This document shows, in pieces, positions 32,279 through 41,188 of a DNA stretch of 64,000 bases (within the stretch, counting starts at the first letter, position 1; each line of letters begins with the position of its first letter). The notes under the pieces are model-generated. The model saw nothing but the letters and a program-made list of their open reading frames with translations. It made no database searches and was not told the origin of the DNA. The position numbers and the translations under genes were made by a program. The stretch is from Diphasiastrum complanatum (Eukaryota; Streptophyta; Lycopodiopsida; Lycopodiales; Lycopodiaceae), in assembly GCA_029204225.1 (NCBI GenBank), contig CM055095.1, positions 60,588,540-60,652,539 of the forward strand, in the 5' to 3' direction.

Positions 32279-33584
32279 CCCTCTACCTGTTCTAGGAAAT
32301 AATTTAGATGATTTTGTTAATATAAAGGTAGAATCAATTTTGAATGACAATTCTTTTTTAGGTTTATTAGTATTACTTCAGTCACCCCATGCACTTGCCT
32401 TTGTAAATACTCCTCAATATGTACAGTATGACCAATTGTTAAACACATATCTTAAAGGTTTAGGTCCTCAATACAGTTTTAGGATGCCGAAGACCAATGG
32501 TGGTCTTTCCCTTTCTAGTTTAGATATAGGTGAATTAGAAAGTAGGGATAAAATGCTAGGTGACAATGTAGGAGGTGGGGCCATTCAGTATTGGATGGAG
32601 TTTTTCCAGACCCCATTGTTTATAGATGTAGCATTGTTTTCCCTTCAATTCATGGCTACATTTGATTTCCCTGATTTCAAATGTCTACACGATGATATGC
32701 TCCAATACGTTAGACTGGGGACTTCAATTCTCGTGCTGCCATACATAACAAAGTAAGTGTCTTTTTTTTAGATTTTATTATGTTGAATTTTTCATATGAA
32801 TTTTGATTTCACATTGATTCTCATTAATTTATTGTTTTCATATTGCAGTGATCATTGGAGCTTATATGTGTTGTCCTTATATGTCAATGATGAAGGTGTG
32901 TGTAATCCAGTTTATTTAAAGATGAACTCTATTACACACACACACACACACACAAAATTGCCAGGAGCCATATTTAGAAAATACTGGAACTCTTTCTAGT
33001 ACCAAATGCAAAAGCATATACGAAGCTAAAAATTGTTGATGCAGAGGTAAAAATTTATCAATATCGGTTCGACGCGCCCTTGTAGTTATTGTTTGGTTTC
33101 TTTTCAAAATGTGCGTGCTGATCCGATATTCAAAAAAAAAAAAATTGATATCAGTTCGATGCGCCCTTGTTTTCATTGTAGATTTGATTATAACATCCTG
33201 CGCGTTGATTTGATATCTCATAATGTTAAAATTTGGATTCTGCAGTCCTCCCAACAGGTTGATTCTATCAATTGTGGTTGGTATACCGTATGCAATGCCA
33301 AACACTTTTTTAATTGGCTTGCACTACAAGATGGACTTCCAAATCTGGAAGAGGTAATCTTTGATTAATAGCTTTTAATTGTGTTTTTGTTTTTTTCTAA
33401 TTCAAATTAATATTAACTAATCTTTGATTAATTACATTTAACTGTGTTTATGTTTTTTTTTCAGTTTAAATGTCCGAAGGTCTCCCCAATGGAGATAATG
33501 CACTTCATGAAGGAGACCATAAAGCTTGTGATCGAAAATTCATATCCAGTTGCAGTGGCCGAGTGTTCTCCATCCTACTTATAA
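32279..33584 (+). CDS. Ulp1-like (C48) cysteine protease domain, four exons with H3 part in exon 1; frame disturbed
   Basis: The exon 1 tail (to 32752) reads ISFPLPVLGNNLDDF..., KTNGGLSLSSLDIGELE and TSILVLPYIT. Exon 2 (32849-33046) begins with the protease His motif NDHWSLYVLSLYVND. Exon 3 (33246-33353) holds SQQVDSINCGWYTVCNAKHF, the Gln and catalytic Cys of Ulp1/SENP enzymes, which cleave SUMO. Exon 4 (33465-33584) ends ECSPSYL, stop 33582-33584. Introns are GT-AG (32753-32848, 33047-33245, 33354-33464). Intron 2 holds two more TATCGG/GCGC inverted motifs. Problems: this frame is -1 to the H3 frame, and exon 2 contains an (AC)10 tract after which the frame needed for exon 3 is shifted and has a TAG. 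It is either a recent pseudogene or my exon 2 is wrong. Confidence 0.6.
32934..32954. repeat. (AC)10 inside Ulp1-like exon 2
   Basis: A short AC tract translating as Thr-His repeats, at the place where the reading frame of the protease exon is lost. Confidence 0.85.
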
Positions 33585-34018
33585 CTAGAGAAATGGATTT
33601 AGAGATCATAGATAGTTGATACTGATTAAATATTTGTCTCACTTGATGTGGATGAGACACATGTACAAAATTTTTTAATAGAAATATATTTACAGTTTTT
33701 CTATGGTTGTTCTTTTTTTCCTATTATTAATTCATGTTATGATTCATTCATCTTCAATTTATATGGTTTTCCGACATGTTTGTTTTTCATAGCCTTGGTC
33801 TACCTTGCCTTTATCTTGGTTTTTTTTGGATAAGTTCAGAATGATGATCTGATCGAACCTTTGCCACAACCAATCCAAACATGTGACATTATTCACTTAG
33901 ATTTGTTGCAGCAAAGCTTTGATCAGATCATTATCTAAACATATCCAAACATGCCAAGACAAAGACAATATAGACCAAGGCAATGAAGACAAAAAATACA
34001 ACTGATATATACGAGACA
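33585..34018. other. no gene recognised
   Basis: AT-rich 3' flank of the H3-Ulp1 gene, with a weak inverted repeat (GATCTGATCGAA / TTTGATCAGATC at about 33847 and 33920). Confidence 0.4.
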
Positions 34019-35298
34019 TCAACAAGGGCAAGCAGGTTTGGATCGGGATGGGCAGTCCTTCACGTCATGTTCAATACCACAGTTTTCACAAGCTAGAGAA
34101 AAATGGAGTTTATCTGGACAGCGAATACTAGGATGCTTACCTGCACAAATAAAACATCCTCGTATTGTGGACAGTTGATGTGCGGCAAACACAACTTGGT
34201 TTGTATTGTAAGCTTGGGCATTGGGATCTACTGTTTGAGCATTAGAATCATAGTTATAATAAACAACCACTTCAATAGAGTATTGCAGTTGAGTATTGTC
34301 TTCCACATAGTAGGTTGCCGAATCGATGGTATTCGGATCAAGATAATGGACAACGTGTTGTGGGGCAGGTTGATTAACGACAAACTGTTGACATGGTGAT
34401 TGGTATTGATTTGGTGTAGTTGGTCATGGTTGGTAGACTCCTAGTCGTGGCATAGGCTGTTGTGGAGGGTAGGGGCGGTATGCTTGATAGATGGTGGGTT
34501 TGGCTGCGGTTGAAAAATGGTGTGAGCAGATTGGACACCAGACATTTTCTCTTGTTGGAAAGGATTTCTCAACAATTTGTTTAATGGTGGTTTGGAAATC
34601 GGTAGTGAGATTATCCATATGAGATTGTTGAGCTTTTTGCCAGGTTTTCATTGATGTAGAAGTTCAGAAGATTGGGCAATATTGTCAGACTTCGGGTGAT
34701 TAGGACGGTCCAGATTCTTAGATTTTTTTTTCGCCATAGTCAAAGTCATCGTCGGAACCTTCGTCTTCCTCACGGATAGCATCAGTCATCACATCTTTAA
34801 GTTGATCATAAGGTCAACTGGTTTGAGTTCATGGTGGATGTTTTTAGACAATCCAACCAAGAACAGTTTTATGGCCATACGTTTGGTGATATTTTCGTCA
34901 ACACATTCTACTTTGAGACATTTAAAATGCTCAATGTAGTTTTGAACAGACTCCTCGCGATGCATCTTGATATAGATAATTTGGATAAATGGGCTCTGAG
35001 TCAGTTTAGATAGTTTGAAACGCTTGACGAGAGCGTCCTTGAGGGTGGTCCAAGAAGCAAGATCAAGAGCTTCGAGATTCAAATACCACTCCTTGGCTGT
35101 TCCATAGAGTACCATGGGAAATAGGCGAAACTTTTCAATTTTAGAGGTATCTCCATAAAAATGGCATGCATTATCAAAGTCTTGGAGAAATCGGACAGGG
35201 TCAGATTCTCCATCGTACTTTGGTGCATCAATACATAGAATTCTGCGTTCTAGTCATGGAGGAGCCGGATTAGAAGATTTAGCATAGTCCCGAGACAT
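34019..35298 (-). pseudogene. gypsy-type Gag with unusual zinc knuckles
   Basis: Minus frames start MSRDYAKSSNPAPP, then a TGA where CGA is expected, then CIDAPKYDGESDPVRFLQDF, TAKEWYLNLEALDLASWTTL and MHREESVQNYIEHFKCL. This is a Retrotrans_gag capsid domain. The C-terminal half has WCPICSHH, then CFICAGKHPSIRC and CENCGIEHDVKDC. The last two are CX2CX3HX4C, one residue shorter than the usual knuckle. Stops and shifts near 34780 and 34430 inactivate it. No protease, RT, integrase or LTR follows to the left. It resembles the Gag at 46021-47377 in layout. Confidence 0.8.
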
Positions 35299-35760
35299 GA
35301 TGCAGAGTGTAGAAGATTATAGATGATTAGGTCAGTACTGTTCTGGTCATAATAGAATTTGCGGATAGGCTAAGAAATCGTGGAAAGGCAGATAAATCGA
35401 ACTGTACGACTCACAAATTTTGACAAGGAGTGTTGTTTGTCAGAATTTTGATTTTTTTATATTTTTGAAATGTATTTTGTACTGTTAGAATTCGCGAGTG
35501 TGGGACAAGCAATTTGTGCTCCATGAGAACAATTTCGTAGGCTAGATGACGATTTGTAAAACAGAGGTTTTATTGGCAGATAGGGAATATGAAAAAAAAT
35601 GTGACTTTCTGACAGAAAACAGGAAAAATCTCTGGGATAGAATTCGCGGAGCTGCTGAAGGAATGATCTTGATTGGATCTAGCCTCAGTAAGGCCGGCAA
35701 ATTTTAGAACAAAGATTTGATCAGAAATAAGGGATTTTGACAGTATATCAGGCTGTTATC
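35299..35760. other. no gene recognised; possible leader/LTR remains
   Basis: Lies upstream of the gypsy Gag. No primer site or LTR end identified. Confidence 0.35.
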
Positions 35761-36015
35761 TCAAAATCTAACATCAACAACAAATGTAGATTTCAAAGCA
35801 TCCCATTTCATTGTCTTGTCATACAAAGTAGTAAACACCATGAATCTTAAAGGTAGGAAACAAGTCACCTCATGTCTACTACTACTTTTCAAAAAGTATT
35901 CAAAGATAGTAGACTCTCCAATGCTCACCACCCTTGCAAGATGCACACTTGAATGGACAATTTGCATGCAATTTGATGACTCCGCCATTGTCATTGAGGA
36001 CTCCCTTGGAACTCT
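35761..36015 (-). other. non-retroviral continuation of the copia frame
   Basis: Downstream of the protease region the same frame continues as CIEEEHQKEEDLEDQPQSMR, then SSVHLARVVSIGESTIFEYF and KWDALKSTFVVDVRF to the stop. It shows no integrase motif. As at 24.6-25.6 kb and 50.6-51.5 kb, copia coding sequence is followed by an unrelated ORF instead of pol. Confidence 0.4.
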
Positions 36016-36700
36016 CATGCTTTGAGGCTGATCCTCAAGATCTTCCTCCTTTTGATGCTCCTCCTCAATGCAAGCAAAATCACACTTTGCCAAGATCTCC
36101 TCTTGAGTGATCTCCTCCTTTGCCAAGCTCATTCTTTCAAAAGCAACACTAGCTTCCAACTTAAACAATCTTCCATGTTTAAATCCCTTTGCAATGCAAA
36201 CATCATTATTCAAGATGAAGCAAACACCATGCTTAAAGTGGACATCCAAACCACTTTCTAAGAGTAGACCAACACTAAGCATATTCTTGGTGATTGATGG
36301 TACATAAAGGACATTTTCTAGATCCATGCATTTTTAGGATTCTAGACACAAAGAGATGGTGCCAACACCATCTATCGTACACTCTTCATCATTTGCAGTA
36401 AAGACAATTTTTTTAGCATCATTGAATGAGTGTAAGGTTGAGAAAAATTTCTTTTCACAAGACATGTGGGAGCAAGCCCCACTGTCGATCCACCAATTGT
36501 CTCTTGAATTGCTATTGCTTGTTGGTGAGGATGTAGATGCCATCAAGAATACATCTACTTCATCCTCCTCCTCCTCCTTTGCAAGGTTTCCTTGTTTGTC
36601 CTCCTCCACTTGTGCTCTTAGCCTCTTGTAGCATTCAGATGCATAATGCCCCTTCTTTCCACAAAAGAAGCATTTCTGCTTTGACTTGTCCTTTGAGCTT
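36016..36700 (-). pseudogene. copia zinc knuckle and aspartic protease
   Basis: Minus order: KCFFCGKKGHYASEC (CX2CX4HX4C, about 36650-36695), an acidic linker, the protease catalytic motif WWIDSGACSHMSC (about 36500), TANDEECTIDGVGTISLCLE, then DLENVLYVPSITKNMLSVGL and FKHGRLFKLEAS. This covers the whole protease up to the GAG-pre-integrase border. One stop near 36334 splits the frame. The protease would process the copia polyprotein. Confidence 0.85.
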
Positions 36701-36798
36701 GATGCATCATCCTCTTCTTCAGCCTCCTTTGGATGCTTCTTCTTTCCATTAGCCTTCTTTTTGCCCTTGAATGAGAAATTGGCTTTCTCATCACCATC

Positions 36799-37431
36799 CT
36801 ACAACGACAAGGAACTCATGCTAGATTTTGCATGGAGCATCCTACACTCTTCAGCCACTAATACACTGTGAAGTTTTTCTATAGTTGGCAAAGTGTCTTG
36901 GATGGCAAAACTTTGGACCGAATTTGCTAAGTCATCTCCTAGACCATTAAGGACAATTTGTACAAGATCTCCATCATGAATCTTCTCTCCAATGGAAGTC
37001 AACTCCCTATTTAGAGACTTGATTCTAAGTACATAATCTTGTGCACTCTCTTCACTTCTCCTCATGCTTTGCAAAATCTGATTTCTAAGCATGAGTACTC
37101 TTGAAGTGTTACTAGATTCATAGATTGATTTTAAAGACTCCCAAGCCTCTTTAGCACTAGTACATGCTGATACTTTTCGCAACAAATCATTGCTCACATT
37201 CATCTTCACACAATGAAGTGCAAGCCTAGATCTCTTCTTGTATCTAGCTACCTCCTGTGCACCTAGAGGTTCATCTTCATCTTCAATCAAGAACTCATAA
37301 AGGTCTTGGAGCACCAAGAGTGACTCCATCCTAACCTTCCAAATAGCATAATTTGTAGAATTCAATCTCTCACTAGCTTCTAGAAGGTATGCTCCAGCAG
37401 ATCCCATCTTACTAGTGACTTCTACAAACAA
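36799..37431 (-). CDS. copia Gag (UBN2 family), open
   Basis: A 210-residue Gag with an intact frame: ASERLNSTNYAIWKVRMESL at the N-terminus, then LHCVKMNVSNDLLRKVSACT, AWESLKSIYESSNTSRVLML, DYVLRIKSLNRELTSIGEKI and IVLNGLGDDLANSVQSFA. It is close to the Gag at 52473-53115 (STNYAIWKVRMESLLVL versus SSNYSTWKVMMESLLEM). The knuckle and protease follow at 36700 after a frame change. Start at the ATG at 37431, which lies at the edge of a tandem leader repeat. Confidence 0.8.
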   Translation of the reverse strand: MFVEVTSKMGSAGAYLLEASERLNSTNYAIWKVRMESLLVLQDLYEFLIEDEDEPLGAQEVARYKKRSRLALHCVKMNVSNDLLRKVSACTSAKEAWESLKSIYESSNTSRVLMLRNQILQSMRRSEESAQDYVLRIKSLNRELTSIGEKIHDGDLVQIVLNGLGDDLANSVQSFAIQDTLPTIEKLHSVLVAEECRMLHAKSSMSSLSL

Positions 37432-37774
37432 GAAATAGATTTGATTGACTTGAAACTCACAAAGATCTCACACTTGCAGTGTTTCACTCAAATTTGATTT
37501 CTAATCCAACAAATGGGCTTATAATCACAGTCTATCACTCCCTCACAAAGCTGGAATGAAGATAAGATGAAGTGAAAACTACTTTCAACAAATCTTGCCA
37601 AGAAATGGATTTGATTGTCTCTAGAAACTCACTAAGGTCTCTCTCTTGTAGTTTTTCACTCAAATTAGATTTCTAATCCAACAAATGGACTTATAATCTC
37701 AATTCTAGCACTCCCTCACAAAGTTGGAATGAAGATAAGATGATGTGAAATCTACTTACAATCAAATCTTGCCA
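37431..37774. repeat. tandem duplication of the copia leader (170 and 174 bp)
   Basis: 37431-37600 and 37601-37774 are diverged copies. Both begin AGAAATRGATTTGATTG, contain TTTCTAATCCAACAAATGG and CACTCCCTCACAAAG, and end AATCTTGCCA. They lie between the primer site at about 38160 and the Gag ATG. Confidence 0.9.
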
Positions 37775-38158
37775 ATTTTGGCTATTTTTGGACAAAAAAA
37801 TGACTTAATCTTGTTTAGAGGACCTGATTTCAGCCTAGATTAATTAGATTTCCTGAGCCTAAGTCAAATATAATCAATGGCACTCAATCTTGGTAGCTTA
37901 TCCTAAGATTTCCACCAAAAATTACATCAAAAGCTCACAAATTGAATTTCTTTGGATCCAATGAATACCATGCATTAAATGCAGGTTCAGAGGTGCCCAC
38001 ACATGTGGATAGTACGGATTTAGTACCCTACCAAGTTTGGGATCAAATCTCCTTACCAAAATGAAGATTATAGCTTGCCCTCTCAATACTAGTTTTTAGC
38101 ACCAAAACCTGCTAAAAATGGATTTGCATTAGATCAATGGCTTATGTACTTGTACTTA

Positions 38159-38172
38159 GATCTGATACCATG
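38159..38172 (-). other. copia primer-binding site and LTR junction
   Basis: The minus strand reads ATGGTATCAGATCT, a variant Met-tRNA primer site. TGTGAAAGTATTG, the inner edge of the 5' LTR, follows on plus from about 38174. The LTR outer end is not fixed, and no 3' LTR is seen left of 35.7 kb. Confidence 0.65.
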
Positions 38173-38173
38173 T

Positions 38174-39600
38174 GAAAGTATTGTACTTTAGGACCATAAA
38201 TGGATCTACAAAAGATCCACAAGAGTGATTGGATGCTTGCTTAACAATCTATCAAAAAACTAGTCATAAAAAAGTTGATCTAGATTGGCAATTTGACAAA
38301 CAACAAGCATTAACAATCAAAAACATTTATCAACATTGAAATCCGAGCCCACACATGTGTACTACAGGATGTAGTACGGCCTTCAACCTGAGAAACAAGT
38401 AGAAATTGATTTGGTTGCATTTGGATCACAAAAACTCAATGTACATAGTGAACTAGCTTGAGATTCCCAATGAGCTCCAAAAATTTTCTATCTTCTCACT
38501 ATGGAGAGAGGGAATACATAGCAAATTCGAGTGCGAAAATAGAAAACACTGATGAAGCACTAAGGCTTACCCAACTAGTGCTCAAAATAGAAATGAAACT
38601 ACCTAAGATGACAAAATACAAAACCTTACTAAGGCTTACCCAACTACCAAGGTGATTAAGCTAAATCCTAGATTAACACCCTAAGGGAATTAGAATGGAA
38701 GATTGCGGCTAACTAATAATAAATCAACAAAATACATGCCACAATACAAACCAATGAGAAGGAGGCAAGAGGAGGCCCGAGCACCTTCCCTCAAGCTATG
38801 CACCTTCCCAAAGAGAACACAAATGAAATATAGAGATAATCTCAAAAATAGAAAAGTTGATAGCTTAATCTCAAAAGTGTTATTTACAAGGCAAATACCT
38901 CTCCTTTTATGGCAAGGAGGGTCTTTCATAAGTATCCACTAACTTATGGGACTAATCTATTTCTAGCCTTTCTAGAACTTCTAACTTAAGATTTAGAACT
39001 TCAAAGTTTCTTAACTTAGGAAAATTTAAGATCGTACGTGGACTAACAAAACACATGCCACAGAGTTTTATTTTTCTCTTTTTTATTTTTTTCTGTGTTA
39101 GCACAAATGTTTTTGTAAAAAAATTTGAATGATCTAGGAAAGTGTGACATTGTTCTAAATCAGTCTGATATTGATTGCATTAGAAAAACTTAGAGCCCGA
39201 AGAGGGCCTTTGAAAAAGATGTTTTTTTTTTTCTTATTTTTGTTGCCATGTGGACCAATTGAAACCTTGAAATCGGGGTTCTACATAACGTAGAATTTTC
39301 CAAATATAGATAAAATAAAAACTTTTAAAATATATTGTTGTTTCGTTGGACAGCATGTGAAAATGCTATTGGTTGATGAGGCATGCCCTTCCAGCTCATC
39401 ACTTCCCGAAGAGACCCAAAAATATTGAAAATGAATATGACTGATGGTTGGGATGAGAAAATCAATGTACCATTAATGTATATGCATTGTCAAATCATGG
39501 TTAACAAGGTTAACTAGAGTTAATTTGTGGGGCCAAATAGATCAGCATTTCAAATTAGATTCATGGCTTTTTGTCTACGCAAATTTTTAGATTCATAGTT
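38174..39600. other. copia LTR and flank; no gene recognised
   Basis: AAGGCTTACCCAACTA occurs at about 38562 and 38630 (68 bp apart). No coding motif is seen. Confidence 0.4.
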
Positions 39601-39629
39601 CATTGTTTCAAATTTTTGCATGCAAATTA

Positions 39630-40990
39630 CGAATGGCGCCATCAAGGAAGCCGTGCTCCTCAATCAACTTTGTGCTTCTATTCAATAAGACAGATGATAA
39701 TGGATTATGGATGCCAAGAAAATATTCAAAAAAGCTCTTGGATTTTGATGCATCCATCATCAAGAAGAGCATTTCGAAAAAGGTAAAGGTCAAAACTATC
39801 ATTTAGATCTTATTGAAAGGCCAGAATTTTGAATTTCAGAACATCATCAGGAGGAAAATCTATTTTTGAAATTCTAGTCCAACATGTATATATGCATTCA
39901 GAGATAAATGTGCAAGGATTCAACCGTCAGGATCACCAAAAAAACAACTGTGAGTATTGATATTTTTTATACTTTGATTTTTGTCATTCATAAATATCTA
40001 ATAGTAAACTTGCCATCTGATCATTTTTCTCTTGCAGATTTATATCCATCCAACATAAATGAATGGGTTCCGAGTGGATCTTTAGCAGGTGTGTTAGATG
40101 TTATTCACACTGATATTGAATAGCTGCAATATCGAGGTAGAACTGCAAAAGATCTAGTTGATAGTGGGATCATTTTTTATGAATCAATGTACATTCCTGA
40201 TACAAAAGGAAATCTTGGACAAATAGTACCAATTCCATTACCTAGTTTTGAAAGTGATGAATGGATTGCACCAGATGCTACAGTTTCAGAATCATTTTGT
40301 TGCAAGATATATAATGATGTAAAAAATTCACTAAAAATGAGCACGAAATCAAAAACAGTCAGATTGAGTTGGTTTATTTCCTTGAATATATTTGTGGATT
40401 TTTTTTTAATGTACACAAAACCCCAACGATGTTTGTATGCAAAAATTTATCATATAGTTTATTATCTGAACTTATGGATGAAGGTTGGGACAAAAGATCA
40501 GATGGAGAAATAGAATGCAGAATTAAAATGTCCTCCATGTGCTTCTGTTATCAAATTGAAAAACAAATGTTGAGCTTGTGCTTCCATTATCAAAGATGAA
40601 AAAAAAATAAAGGTAAATGGATGTCACTCGATCAAGACTTGGAAGCTAGTGGACATTCAAAACGAAAAAATATTGAATTATATACAATGATGTTGTTTTG
40701 ACGTGTGCTGAGGTGGAGGAAGATTGGAGTCTAAACTACATCCGGCGGGAACTATTGCTCCTACAAGATGATGTACTTTCAGACTTCAGATTCATTTTCA
40801 ATGGTAAACTCGTAAGTAACTATAAACACTCGATCTTTTATGAATAGTTTCAATCAAAACTTTCTAATACAATCTCTGTACTAATTGTAACTAACTTTGT
40901 GTTAGTTTTATGCAGGTACGTAAAAGACATGAGCTCGGGATCAAATGCAGAGATATTGGCGAAACAATCCAACTTATAGAAGAACATTGA
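39630..40990 (+). pseudogene. unrecognised spliced gene, decayed
   Basis: Plus-strand coding pieces flanked by plausible splice sites: MAPSRKPCSSINFVLLFNKT to ASIIKKSISKK|GTAAAG (about 39631-39779); KDSTVRITKKTT|GTGAGT (to about 39949); then, after CTCTTGCAG at about 40037, DLYPSNINEWVPSGSLAGVL, a TAG, GRTAKDLVDSGIIFYESMYI and LPSFESDEWIAPDATVSESF. Frames shift in A runs at about 40330 and 40600. It continues EEDWSLNYIRRELLLLQDDV...FRFIFNGKL|GTAAGT (40812), and after TATGCAG reads VRKRHELGIKCRDIGETIQL. No family recognised; the end has a loosely ubiquitin-like look (FIFNGKLV). It lies tail-to-tail with the second H3-Ulp1 copy. Confidence 0.4.
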
Positions 40991-41188
40991 GATTCACTAT
41001 CAACAAATACATGCCAATCATCATGTCTTTTTATCAATATGGAAAATTGAATTCCAGAATTACACTGTGGACACAACTTGATTGTAAGAATCTATATTGA
41101 TATCAATAAAAAAAATCCATAAACGGGTTGTTTACATGTAAAATGATGGTATCTTTTTTTTTATATATCTCTATTTACAAATAGATCT

